Of a DNA stretch of 64,000 nt, positions 11,009 through 23,067 are shown one piece after another. This stretch comes from Oehlia diaphana. Lineage: Eukaryota; Glomeromycota; Glomeromycetes; Glomerales; Glomeraceae. The notes beneath the pieces were generated by a model. It was given only the letters and a program-made list of their open reading frames with translations, did not search any database and was not told the DNA's origin. Position numbers and translations under genes: made by a program. Every line of letters starts with the position of its first letter. Within the stretch, counting starts at the first letter, position 1. The stretch lies in the NCBI GenBank assembly GCA_003833135.1, contig QZLH01000023.1, forward strand, positions 108,832-172,831, given 5' to 3'.

Positions 11009-11785
11009 ATGGTAAGTTATTAAAATTCTAAAATTTCTTTTTTTAGTTTAACTAACGCATTTCTCTACTTTACGGATACATATAGTGTATATCGCGCGGA
11101 TACATAATGCTGCGGAGGGGGGCGTATTGTTTGTGGCGTACGTGTGATTACATAGAGTGTATAATACATAATCCTATGGATACTCACATGAAAAAAAATA
11201 AAATAAATTAAATTAAATAAAATAAAATAGACCTACAAGATTTATTAAATGACGCATATCAAAATTCTAAAAAAAAAAGAACATTTATATATATAAAAAA
11301 GGAAAGAACATGATGACAATAAAACATTAAAATTAAAATTAACTATGAAAATTTTTTTTTTTTTTTTTGGATTAAATTAAAAAAATTTTTTTTTATCTTG
11401 CAATTTTAAAGTAAAAGAAACATTATTCTATAAAAAATTTTTAAAACGACATGTGAAGTAAATGGACGTTTTCTAGAATGTATTACCATAAAATGGCTTG
11501 TATAAATACTTGTAATACCTGAATAATACGCGTAATAATCTATTAACTTGCTTAAATTGGTTAAATAAAATAAATTAAAATGGTAATCTATCTAAAATGG
11601 AAATTGGTGCAATGGTGTAACGTCGTTACCTCGTACAGTAATACGAAAAGGGAGATCACGTGAAGTAATCCATTCGATAGTGGTGTCGGGTCACGTGAAA
11701 TATTCTATACAACCAAATAAATCAGTGTGTGACGTCACAGGTACAACTTTGTTTCATGCAAAAAAATATTATCTCGTACTATAAC
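11009..11785. other. Intergenic DNA, no gene seen
   Basis: Contains a GC-richer patch at 11080-11190 with repeated GGATACATA words and an AAATAAAATAAATT simple repeat at 11190-11232. Nothing coding recognised. Confidence 0.45.
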
Positions 11786-12127
11786 TATGGATACTTATTT
11801 TGTTAATATAGAAGATGTCATTTATGAAAAGGATCTTATTGAGATATTATTATGTGAATATTTATGTAATCAAAGATAATAATAATAAAATATTTTTATA
11901 GCCAAGTGATTGTGAAGAATGACAATAATAAAGAAAATAAGTTGGCTTTAAAGCTTAAAGAGCTTGAATATCGGGAAAAAGATTTAGTTTTTAGCATTAA
12001 AAGAACATGAAGCAAAAATAATTGTGAAAAGGAGCGTCAATTGATCATATTAAATATAACAAATAGCCTTTTTAAATGTAACGCTTTATTTGAAAGATTT
12101 GAAGTAAATACTGTACAATATTTTTGA
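11786..12127 (+). pseudogene. Coiled-coil gene fragment, broken
   Basis: An ATG at 11786 opens MDTYFVNIEDVIYEKDLIEI and stops near 11878. After about 25 nt a second piece, ENKLALKLKELEYREKDLVF, has strong heptad character and is followed by a frameshift near 11993 (downstream ALKEHEAKIIVK in another frame). A third piece reads KERQLIILNITNSLFKC to a stop near 12126. Three adjacent coding-like pieces in shifting frames suggest a small coiled-coil gene in decay. No family recognised. Confidence 0.4.
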
Positions 12128-12547
12128 AACAAAGTTTGTGAGTTTCTTAATTAGCGCGTGCTTTCTTATATTAAAGTAAATTAGTCGAAAGCGTTTAATA
12201 AGATAGGATAATAATTGATTTCTACTTCTTTTTATTATTTTTATTATAAAGAAATTATCTGTAAACATTATTATATTGATATGGTTGAGTTGTCAATAGA
12301 GAAGAAGCTTTTTATATTTGGTAAAATAGACGTAAAAATTTAATTAATAATCTCGCGGTCTCTCTTTTTTTTTTACATATATATTTAAATATATCACATA
12401 AAAGGAACTAATTGACATATTTGTTAAAAGAATTTTAAAAATGAGAAATATTTCGAAGGAGTTATTTTTGGGGTGAATTTAGCGACTGCACTTATTATTT
12501 AATGCGCAAATTAATAATTCATTAGATTATTTTAAACTCTGTAAAAA

Positions 12548-12690
12548 ACATCATCATCGTCTTCGTCTTCATGATAGCTTTGGTGATGTCCACATCCTTT
12601 ACATAAATCGGCATCGTCAGGCGCACTTGTAGAATGCCACACCTATACCCATTGCAAAGATTTGTAAATTATATCTTTTAAGAGTTGATT
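12548..12690 (-). pseudogene. Family C 5' fragment
   Basis: The reverse complement matches the first exon of the genes at 23068 and 27523 almost base for base: TCAACTCTTAAAAGAT..., CAATGGGTATAGGTGTGGC, then GTAAAGGATGTGGACATCAC and CAAAGCTATCATGAAGACGA. The start codon is lost and small indels shift the frame. Only about 140 bp remain, covering the metal-site motif. This is the one minus-strand member, 10 kb from the main array, and shows the family moves or breaks beyond the tandem units. Confidence 0.85.
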
Positions 12691-12936
12691 TTATATTTTA
12701 TTATTTTTTAATTTTTTTTCGCCGTAATCGTAAAATAAAAAGAATAATATTTTGAAACAATATTTATAAATGAATTTTTTTTGGGGAATTTAAAATAAAA
12801 AACGATTGATTTCGAAGGCAGCAAGGGAAATAAATTAAGGGTTTACTTTAAAAAAACACTTGATATAGAGTAAAAATATTCTTCATACCTCGTAACGCAT
12901 TGTATTGGTTCATTGATGCAATCAATAGATGTTATA

Positions 12937-14420
12937 AAATCTTAATTATTGTGGTTTGCAGAAGTAATTTGACGTATTATTATCATGACTAGATTGACTA
13001 GACCTTCATCAAGTGATAAATCAACATTACTATAAAATTTAATTGTTAGGGATTATTATTTAATTTCAGATGGATCCAATGTTCGGAGTTGTGCTGAAGA
13101 TAGTAAATTTCCATAACCATGATGTAGTATATTGTTTCTCGATCACCTTACCACGTGCACCCTCGATCTTGTGATCAGTAGAGAGTATTATTTGGTAAAA
13201 TTAAAACAATCATCATTAAAATTTGTTATGATAGGGCATGATATATTCCAATTACGATGATTACTACGGTCTTCCAAAATATAACCATAAAGATTTTATC
13301 ATTTGGATTTGGTGCTGTACTATATAAGAGATAACCTTCATATTATAATAACTGAACAACAGAGTCAGCAGTTTTGAAAAATAGTTCCTGTTGAAAATCA
13401 ACTTTAATAAACGTATTTTGATCTGTTGCTGGTGTAATGTTTATAATTTTTGACACTGGACTTGGAGTTTGATAAAGAACAAATGGTTCTTGCTTTTCTG
13501 AAAAAAAAAAAGCCACGGATCGACATACAGTATATGGAGCCAGGTATCCTCCGTCCATTGTTGCGACTGCAGTATCAATTGGGCCCTCTTAATCCTGTTA
13601 ATGCTGCTGGTAATGCTGTAATTGCCGGTGGCACATGTGCTGGATTTCCATATATTATACCTCTTCGTCCTTATCGTACTATTGTGCAGATTATCCTGCT
13701 CAACAAGAGGCGCCTACACGAATGAAACTATAAAAAGATCGCGGCTCGATCATTGCTGCCGATGAACCCCTAGACCAAATAGTGCCGAAAAAAAGATGGA
13801 TATTTTATTATAAATTCAAATAATCACCTAAAGTATTTAAAGTATTTGAAATTTTTTTTTAAAATAAACTTTCAACTCGTTTTTAAAGAATTTTAAAGAT
13901 CATAATTCTTTCATTCTGATAACAAATTTCACTTTATAACTTTAAAAAAGTTATATGAATTATGGAAATATTGAATTGACAAAATTGATAGAATGACTTG
14001 GCCGACAGTACGATGAGACGAACCTCTATCCTAGCATCCAACAGTCGGTACTCACCTTTCCCGTCCTCAGAGGCACGATGTGCATTTCTGCAAGAGATTG
14101 AATTAACCCATTTTCATTTCTTATAAAAAAGAAATATATAATTGAACTATACATTAAAATTAATTTCGTAAATTAAAATATAATACTTACACTTTGAATT
14201 GTTGCAAGATCATATAATTAGTACCAGTTATGGGCGCAATACGAGAAATCACGATGAACGTTGAGTGTAATAGGGCGGGCAACATTCGTTCACAGTAATA
14301 TTAATAAGGACGCACCTAAAAGAAGCGGAATAATAATCTTTATTATTTATGCCATATCAAATATATATGAAAAGGTTAAATTACATTTACACATAACCTC
14401 TTAATTACTCCAATTGTAAG
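12937..14420 (-). pseudogene. Family W pseudogene, minus-strand copy 1
   Basis: Read on the minus strand from about 14400 (signal-like first exon, homologous to 20020-20200) to 12937. Central landmarks are AVATMDGGYLAPYTVC, FVLYQTPSPVSK and ATDQNTFIKVDFQQE, followed by a block shared with the copies at 19.5 and 48.8 kb (NLYxYIL...WNISxP). Stops and frameshifts break the frame after residue block QNTFIKVDF; an in-frame TAA follows SVVQLL. The plus-strand open frame at 13450-13725 is antisense to this and is not a gene. Family not recognised; no catalytic motif or domain seen. Confidence 0.65.
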
Positions 14421-14477
14421 TGAAAGAATTATTTACTTCTACAGCTTCCGCGTTAAGTCAAAAACAAAAAATTTTTT

Positions 14478-14705
14478 TTTTACAGGGTAAAATCAAATTT
14501 TGCAAGAAGACAAAATTGAAAGGTTGTATCACATTTTAATGTATCTGCTGAAAGATCAAATCCTTTAACGGTTCCAACATTAGGATATTGTATTACATAA
14601 ATTCATTTGATAATTTATTTAATAGGTATTCAACGGTGTCGTTTGAGATTTCCTTGCAAATAACACGTTAATGATAACAATCATTTGGTGGTTGATAAAA
14701 AAAAG
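14478..14705 (-). pseudogene. Family Q-like relic
   Basis: The reverse complement begins FYQPPNDCYH, the family Q signature, continues VICKEISNDTVEYLLNKLS and then, after a frame change, TVKGFDLSADTLKCDTTFQF. Compared with the intact copies the acidic FEFFY block is absent. Either this is a divergent branch of the family or a heavily deleted copy. Confidence 0.5.
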
Positions 14706-15371
14706 TAGTAGGATGAGTAAAAAATAAGTGAACAAAAAAAAAAAAAAAATGTAAATAATAAAACTAAATTTATGTCTAAAAGATTTAGTACCGTTATTTC
14801 CGGATTGTACAATTATATATTTGATTTCGGATCTCTAGCTACTATCATCGGAAATCCATCCGTGAGATTGAATAGTGTATTCTTCATATTAACGATTTTA
14901 AATCCGTAACGTACTAGATAATAATCCATTATCACTTGATGAAATAGTTATGAGAAATAAAAGAAAAAAAAAGCTCAGGATTTCATTACTATTTTTTTAA
15001 AAAAAGGTGAAAAATTAATTGTAAAATTTTAACATTTTCGTCTTTTGTGATAAGCTTATTAGTAAAGATCTATATATAAATTTATGCTAATTTTTTTTTA
15101 GAATATTTTGCATTTGTTTGTATTTCCAATGTTTCCAATGAAGAAATCAAAAAATGAGTTTATATTATATTTTTAGTATTAAAATTTCATATGAGATGGA
15201 ATGAAAAGAGTTTTCATTGATTTTGATTTAAAAACCAAAAAGAAGTTAGATTCCCATTTACATATATATACACATAAAACAAAGTATTTAAGTTAATAAG
15301 GTTGTACGGAAATGTCAATCACAATAATAAAATGATTATCTTAAAATGGATTTTATTATAACCTTAAAGAA
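14706..15371. other. Intergenic DNA, no gene seen
   Basis: A/T-rich; no open frame of note, no repeat recognised beyond A-tracts. Confidence 0.45.
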
Positions 15372-15511
15372 GTAAGGGCACTATCAGATATTACCTAATA
15401 TCACTTTAATATAAGAGCTTTACCCGGTAAGATATATAATTCCTTATATAGTATTGTATGTAACCTAAAACCCCCCTTAAAATATTAGGTAATATCTGAC
15501 AGCACCTTTAC
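15372..15511. mobile_element. 140-bp MITE with ATCAGATATTACCTAA arms
   Basis: The left arm (GTAAGGGCACTATCAGATAT, continuing TACCTAATAT) is inverted at 15484-15511 with about 85 percent identity. Non-coding centre of about 75 bp. No convincing target-site duplication. Confidence 0.65.
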
Positions 15512-15863
15512 ACAATCAATTTTATTATTTCATTGATTCTTCGTCGAATTCGAGATTCTTGAGCCGATACATTTTTTTCCATTTTAATAAGTTTACAATC
15601 TTTTGATATACGTTACGATACACGTGATGGGCTCAATATTAATAATGAATATTTATTATTCATATTACGTAAAATAAAAATATTAAATATAATTTAAATT
15701 TTAAAAATATCGTTATATCATACTACTACATAGAAATAGAATCTTATCAATATCACCATTTTCGTAATCATTTTTATTTGCATAACTAATAACAATAAGA
15801 ATGAATAAAAAGCATCGAAAATTCTTGTTCACAATGTAAAACAAAAAACAATAGAAATTATGA

Positions 15864-16050
15864 CCCTATAAAAAATTTTATCTGTTATTCCTGTAAAAAC
15901 TCCGTAAAAATGAGCCTTTCACTGATCCATTCACAGAAAATGTAAATAATTCGATAAATTCCGGGATATAAGGTTATTAATTCCGGAAATATGAGCCTTT
16001 TTACGGAAAAAAAAAAGACGGAATATAAAATACGGATCGACTTTTTTTTA
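15864..16050 (-). repeat. Dispersed 190-bp repeat, copy 1 of 3
   Basis: The reverse complement matches 25167-25348 and 44341-44518: AAAGTCGATCCGT at one end, TTCCGGAATTAATAA in the middle, TTTTACGGAGTTTTTAC, then a CGGATAAAATTTTTTATAGGG-like end. The element is internally rich in CGG/CCG words and non-coding. It is probably a MITE family with weak terminal inverted repeats. The minus-strand open frame 15885-16076 lies inside it and is not a gene. Confidence 0.7.
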
Positions 16051-16550
16051 CCAAAAACATTAAACAGAATAGTCAAATTGCTGTACCTAGCACATCAATA
16101 AGGTTAATAGGATAAATTCACCATACATAAGAAAGAAGCGATCATCAAAAAGATTTTTTCAAAGCCGGATATTCAATTCCTTATCAGTCATTATGTAAGT
16201 AAAAGAAAAAACAAAGAAAGAAGTTTAGTGACATTATTTATTTATAAATGAACGGACTATTCTTACTATTCTTACCAAATTAAGTTGGTTCAATTGTACG
16301 ACTATTTATGATGTAGTACAAAGTTGTATACTCTTTAATCGTGAAACCTAATTATTTCATCATTAAAACGTCATGATCTACTAATTAATCACCCCATCAA
16401 TTATTGAAGAAAACGACTTAAAAATCGAAAATCTGACTATATATATATATATGTAGTTCCATCAATCAATGCGTGTGATGGTGATTATTAATAAAGTTCA
16501 TCATTCGTAGCACAATAAATTCTTTGTTATTATACTAAACGTTCATCGGG
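16051..16550. other. Intergenic DNA with (AT)n patch
   Basis: A short AT dinucleotide run lies near 16437-16452. No gene seen. Confidence 0.4.
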
Positions 16551-18990
16551 ATGATGGATTTTCTTCGTACTACACCTATAACAAATTCTACTGGGTTGCC
16601 TTATAGCAATATAAAATGTAATTTATTAAGAAAATAAAATATTAATTTGATTATAAAATTTTGACTAAATCTTTTCATTTCACTTTTTTTAGTGGTGAAA
16701 TAATGCAATACCGACAAATGGAGGATATGCGATTATTATCCGCAGATGGAATATTCTTAGAATACGGAAAAGATATTCCAGTTATTTTTTATCAAACTCA
16801 AGCTCCAATGTTAGAAGTTACTTGATTTTGCCTACATAGGAGTTGGACAAACTTGTACACAGTGAAATTCGATAAACCGGATTTGGGCCTAAACCGGATT
16901 TTTTTGCTGGAACCAAATCACGTATATTAAAATAGTTTCGATATACCGGAGTTTACTAGTAAAAGCTCTACAACTGATCAATTTTCTAACCAGTTATAGT
17001 AAAAATGATTCGATAAACCTGATCATGTGACCATAAACCAATAAAATTTAAGAACGTGATGCGGTAAATCTTAATTTTGGCCAGAATTATGAAAATCTTA
17101 AGTTATGTATTACTTATATTTTCAATTAAAATTATTTTATATTCATTTTCATGAAATCTATGATGAAAAATTAAATTATGGCGTATATTAGTTTATTAAC
17201 ATGAAAATTTTTTGAAAATTCAGTATAATATATTTTTCACTATATCAAAAATTTTTTCGCTAAACCGGATATCCCGATAAACCGGATATTTTTAGTGGAA
17301 CCGATAGATCCGGTTTATCGAAATTCACTGTGTATATTAACTTTAAACACAGCACAAGGTCAAAACACATTTGTTAAAGTTGATTTTCTTTTATCAGGAG
17401 CTGCATACGATGTTAAAGCTTTTCAAAGTTCAGGTAGCGCTAACTATAATATTAAATCATTACAATATGGAGGTTATTTCTTATATTATATACAACCAAT
17501 GCAACTAGACTTAACCTTTATGGCTTTATTTTGGATATCAATGGTATACAACATAGTTGAAGCCTTCCATATCCCTACTTTGACGAATAGAGAAGCTGAT
17601 ATTACAATTTTACCTAACAATACTCTTATAATTCCTCAACCGGAAGTAGGATAAAGTTGGTTTTTGAACTAAATAATTTTTTGATAATGCCGGTCAGAAT
17701 TTTATTTCCTATTATAGTAACCGACTGACATTATCATAATTCCGGCCCTGAAAAAATGCGTACAGCTCATAGTAAAAATTTTTTTCCATCACCTGACCCC
17801 TATATATACATATATTCTGGGTCCTAGTTAACGCAGTTATCGACCCATCTGAAGCCACAATTAAATATTATGATCAAGTTGACTTATCACTGAACCATAA
17901 TGTTACGATTTTACAAGATGATGGTATTGGACATGGTATTATACGTCAAATCACTTCTATAAGCAACAATAATGGAAAATTTGTAAAATATCGATGACTT
18001 TCCATTGAAATCACAGTGGTTACTTTTAATCATCAAATGCGAAGTACTATGTCTTAATTGATAATGGCTTTGTAAAAATAGAAATTACCAAAGAATCTAT
18101 TATTGGTATACAAAATAGTGGTTGGAGTTTTATAACAAGTAAGTTGAATATAAATTTCTCTTATTTTGAATGAAAAAAAAAAAATGAAAAAAAAATTATA
18201 TTTACGAATATGACCTTTTTCTTGAAAATTTTCTTTTTTAATAATTACAGAAAATGAAAGCGTTTCAAGTAAATTCAATTTGAAAGAAAAATTTAAAGAA
18301 ATGATTGCTCAACCAGTAAGTATTAAGGGAAAAGTTCAATTAACTTCAGATGGCACCACTTATTTTAAAAGTTTAAACATGATAAACTTAAACGTAAAGA
18401 ATTTTTTGATAATTTAACATTAGAATTAGCTAAAGCCGTCCCTGTTAGTTCAGAACAAATAACAACAAATGGAAGATATGAAATTGATACTTCAGTTTCA
18501 CCACATCTTTAATCTTCGAATTTTGTGGATCATACGCAGAAAATATCATGTGTTTTGTCACAAGGTATTTGGAACTATTCATATTTCCACGGGTTTCTAT
18601 GTGGATTTTAAGTGGAAAAAATTTCTTGATATAACTTTCTTTAAGATTTTCCAATAAACCGTTACGCTCTGTTCTTTTTTAATAGAAGTATGTTCAATTG
18701 GGGTCACGTGCATGATTGATTTTGGTCAGTGAAATTTAAAAAATCACGTGAAATTCAACATCATTGGCCCCTTTTAGTATATCGAGATTAAACTGTTTTA
18801 AATGCCGATTTTCGTTCAGCAGATATTGGTGGTGTTAGTGATGGAAGTGCTGGAGGAAATGGTGATGGCGGAGGAGGAGATGGTGACGGAAGTTTAGATG
18901 AGAGGTGGTGGTGTTATAGGAGCCTGGAGGAGGTGGTGTAGACATATTTTCTATGAGATCATTATCCAAAAAGGAAAGTACATGGGCGAA
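16551..18990 (+). pseudogene. Family W pseudogene, plus-strand copy, split by a transposon
   Basis: Coding-like blocks in order: an ATG near 16555 with MDFLRTTPITNSTGLPYSN; after an apparent intron, QYRQMEDMRLLSADG and IFYQTQAPMLEVT; a 479-bp element (16856-17334); QGQNTFVKVDFLLSG and LPNNTLIIPQPEVG; VIDPSEATIKYYDQVDLSLN and GIGHGIIRQITS; NGFVKIEITKESIIG; a GTAAGT...TTACAG intron (18139-18250); KFKEMIAQPVSIKGKVQLTS and EQITTNGRYEIDTS; finally a Gly-rich tail near 18830-18900. Stops and frameshifts separate several blocks. The open frame 17295-17654 takes its first codons from the transposon. Homologous blocks occur on the minus strand at 13, 19.5 and 49 kb and on the plus strand at 47.6 kb. 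Not recognised. Confidence 0.6.
16856..17334. mobile_element. Pogo/Tc1-mariner-type MITE, 479 bp
   Basis: The terminal inverted repeat (TACACAGTGAAATTCGATAA continuing ACCGGAT) is perfectly mirrored at the right end, and both termini are TA, as expected for a TA target duplication. The interior repeats the AAACCGGAT word several times. CAGTG-type ends with TA duplication point to the pogo/Tigger branch of Tc1-mariner. It sits inside a family W gene, between FYQTQAPML and QNTFVKVDF blocks. Confidence 0.85.
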
Positions 18991-19489
18991 AGGAAGGAAA
19001 TAAAATAAGTAATTAGATTTATTTTGCTCGTATGATTAACATTCCTAAAAGCAGTAATTTTAACGCTGGTTTAAATAGATATAATCATCACCTATTTTTG
19101 TGAATTGATACATATTTTGTTCTTTATGCATTATTCATACACAAGTGAAAAATATGATTAATCTAAAATTTCATTCTTTGATCGAATGAACTTTTCTGGC
19201 GCAAAGGTAAGAGTCTCAGATTACGAATTATAAATTCATTCTAGTCAATAATTTATTATAAACAAGAACGGTTAACCGGCGGAGTATCTAATGTGGGCCA
19301 GAGATATTCCAATACCCACGGGTAAGAAAAAATTGGTAGTATTTGCTGGTATTGTTGCAACCAAAAAACGATTATGTTCCAAGTTAGACTCGTGATACAC
19401 AGGCCTCGATAAATCTGATCAGAACTTTTGATACACCGGTGTACGGATTATTATATTTTATAAATTTATTTTCGGTATAGTTTTTACAA

Positions 19490-20200
19490 AATCTTCATTA
19501 TTGTGGCTTACAGAAGTAATATTGACGTATAATACCAACCAGAACAATCATGTAAAATTATAATGTTACGATTAGGTGATAATCAACTTACTATAAAATT
19601 TAATTAAGAGATTTAATTTATAATATCACCAATGTAATCATGATCTAGTAGCTTATACAAAAAAAAATTTATACGTTACTTGTTCGTATCTCGTACAAAT
19701 AAGTGGTGATCAACCCTTAAGTTTGTCCAGATTCCAGTTGAGAAATTGCGAGAGTATTTATATTTGGTAAAATTAAAATATCATCATTAAATTTGTTATA
19801 ATAAGGTATATTCCATCCACATTCCACAATATAACTATAAAGATTAAGTTTAGTTTTAAAATTTGGGTTCTGTATATATAATAGATATATCAATGATACA
19901 ATTTCGAAGAAAAAACTGAAGTACAGCTATACTGCAAGAGAATATATTACAGCAACTACAACAATGGAAGAAATTAAATCAGGTGTAAACTAAAGACCAA
20001 TGCATGTAGCGAGTACGAAGATTTTCACGAACATTTAGTGTAATAGGAACTTTGGGCGGGCAAACATTCGTCAATAATAGTATTAACAAAGGATGCACCT
20101 AACCTAATTTTACTATAAAAGAAGTGGAATAATAATCTTTGTTATTTATGCTCATATCACATATATATAAAAGGTTAAAATATATGCCTCCTTTTAATTA
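19490..20200 (-). pseudogene. Family W pseudogene, minus-strand copy 2
   Basis: Homologous to 12937-14420 across two blocks. The first (20020-20200) is the apparent 5' exon with CxPxxxPITLNVREN-like coding. The second (19490-19930) reads LNLYSYIVE, WNIPYYNKFNDD and LPNINTLAISQLESG. The region between is deleted, and stops remain. It lies tail-to-tail with the plus-strand copy at 16.5-19 kb. Confidence 0.55.
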
Positions 20201-20637
20201 TTCCATCTAAATTGTTAAATATCACTGGTGATTGTCACCTTACCAGAATTAGGGCAAAAATTTGGGCAGAATTAAAAATGTCATGAAACTCCGTCCGCTA
20301 ATATTTGATCACCGCGCTGGGTATAAAAGTGATGATCACAGATATAGACGAATTCAATGATTTAGAAACATAAATGAATATTAATAATTTATTAAAACAA
20401 ATACTATAAATAACATAAATAACCTAACATGCGCCGTAAAATATAAAATTAATTCTATTTATCATTAATTAAAGTCAAAAAAACTAGTTTTAATATTTAG
20501 TAATGATATAAAGCGTCATTACAGTATTCGTAATACTAATCAGATAATTTATGATAAATCTAAAGGAATTGAAATTTTGATTTGGATGTTATTGATTTAT
20601 TAATGATAAAAAAGAATACCATAAATTTTGATTTTTG
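20201..20637. other. Intergenic DNA, no gene seen
   Basis: A/T-rich spacer between family W relics and the first amplicon. Nothing recognised. Confidence 0.4.
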
Positions 20638-21561
20638 TAAACCTTTTTAATGTCTATTTTCCCCATAATAAAGAAGTCACGCTATAAACTGAATCGTATC
20701 ATCATCTCGCATATTGATAATTCCTGAATTAACGAATTGTGAAATTAAGAGTTTATTTACAGTATATATACCTATACGCTAAACCATAAATGTTCATTTA
20801 ATTAAAGTAAATAAATCTCCACTAACTATAAATTTTAAAAATATAATAAAAAGACCCATGTTTAATACTTATACATATTGTAGATGTTTTGGCATTAAGT
20901 ACTTTCTTATCAACATGTATTTTACGTGAATCTAATTTTATGTGTAAAATAAATTTATATAAAATTATATAGATTTTTTATTATGAAATTCAAATATAAT
21001 TTTATGTAAATTTATAAATAGGCTTTTATTTAAAACATTGCAAAACATCTAAAATTTATTAAGTAAGGTTGAAATTTTTGGCGCTAAACTAGGTGAACAA
21101 TAGAAGAAATATTGAGAGTATTATATGCCATCTCAGAAATATATTTAATATACAGTATTGTGTCCAATCTTCTTGTAACTTAAACTGTCAAAATCTACAA
21201 AAAGAAGCAAAAAAAATTTAGCAATATTTCTTATTACAAAAAAAAAGTAAGTAACGAAACTTATTTTACTTATTAATTCCTATGTCTGGAATTTAGTGAT
21301 TGTATCTGTGAGTGTCCGGATAAAAAAAATCCGGTAGGCCAATTGTGTAACAATTTAAAAATCGATTCTGATTAAATGCTATATTCGGTATAGTGGAAAA
21401 ATTTGGATAAATCCATTAAAATAAAAATAATAATAATAACTCATAATTTCACACGAATTTTTTCAATATTGGGTACTATGATAATAAAATTATTGGAATA
21501 GTAACGGGAGTTTATTATAAAAATTGTATGAACGGTCCCGTCAAAGTTCAAACCGATAATA

Positions 21562-21650
21562 TTATTATTGGATGATTTAAACCCAAATAATCGGCACTAC
21601 GTTAGTCGTGCCGCTATTAGACTATTATTTAGTTTAATCATCCAATAATA
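21562..21650. mobile_element. 90-bp palindromic element
   Basis: TATTATTGGATGATTTAAAC is inverted at 21632-21650 and TCGGCAC/GTGCCG closes the centre, so the DNA can fold into one hairpin. It is present in unit A but not seen at the corresponding place in unit B, suggesting insertion after duplication. Confidence 0.55.
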
Positions 21651-23067
21651 TATAATTATAACCTATCATATTATCATATTAAATTTTATTGCATTTTTAT
21701 TATAAAATTCAAAATTAATATTATTTTATTACTATTACATATCATAACTATTTTATCATAAATTAAGTAGATGAACTAATAAAGTTATAACAAAAATTTT
21801 GGCCATTTCTTTTTAAGAATATAACCCGATTAAACAATTTAGTTTGATTATTAATTTCTTAACAGTCCATATGACTGATATGAGTAATATATTTATCGCC
21901 GATAACTTACTCATTTGATATCAAATGAATAATTTTTAATTTTATAGATTTATATTTTATATTCAGATTTGCCATAGAATTTTTACAACTACATTGGATT
22001 CATTACATTTTATGTTTTTAATAAAAATATATATTTTAACAAATTAAACTTATTTCAACAACGTTGGTTTTTCTTGCTTTAATTATAATTCTGTTAAAAC
22101 CAATCAGTTAAGTCGGCATCACTAAGCATATCGAATTTAATATTTTACATATGTAATATCATAGTATTTTCACATTTAATTAACGATTCTCAAGCGTTTT
22201 GTGATATGATTCATTACTAATATGTAAATAACTAATTAATTTAACGATTCGGGATTATTGGTATGAACCATAATATTAAAATAATTAATATGTTTATTAA
22301 GTTCCGTATTTCTAGTAACACACTCGTGATACTTAAGGCCAGGATAATGCGAGATTCGGCTGCATATTTTTTTAGAAACTCTTTTATCTGCTATTCGTGA
22401 TATGATTAATTTTTTATCAGATTTCCGCGCTATTTTGCAGTTCTTGCTATTTTTAGCTTATCTATTTATGATTTTCTTTCCATTTTTGGTACTCATTACT
22501 TATCTATTAAGATTTAAGATTTAACCGTTATTATTTGTGATAAACAAAAACAACAGTTGGACTGTGTCAAATTATTACTGGTTGGTATACGGTAGTTTAA
22601 CAGATGCATGAAAATTGTAACAGATTATCTGCTGTAAGACCATGATAAATACCAGAACAAATAACTTTAATTAGTAATAATAAGTAATCAATAAAATAAT
22701 ATCCTTTTAACATATTCTTTTCAGAAATACTAAAAAATCTTTTTTTTTTTTTTTTTTGTACTATAACAGTCTTTAGATCCGGATGCTGAAGGCGAGAATT
22801 AAACGGATAGTTTTAACAGATATTATTTGGTCGGTCAATCTATTATGGTCATCTAAATATCAAATAAATCGTTATATTTACAATCAAATAGCAGTTCACC
22901 AAATGTGTAATTACTTATTAAGGTTAGTTAAAAAATTCGTGAAAAAAATATTTAAAAGTTCAATTATTTTCACAGCTCTTACATATAAGGACAAAAATAA
23001 AAAAATAAAAAAAAGTCAAAATAAAATAAAAAATAAAAAAATAAAATAAAAATAAAAATAAAAAAAC

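Noticed and set aside
13450..13725. 91-residue plus-strand frame, Pro/Gly/Ala-containing
   Set aside because: Antisense to the minus-strand family W relic, which has homologues at 19.5 and 49 kb.
13990..14100. GC-richer patch considered as an RNA gene
   Set aside because: No tRNA, 5S or snRNA hallmarks could be fitted; it lies within a family W relic and may be coding or intronic.
17295..17654. 119-residue frame as an independent gene
   Set aside because: Its first codons come from the pogo-like element ending at 17334, and the homologous copies read the later part in another frame; treated as part of a pseudogene.
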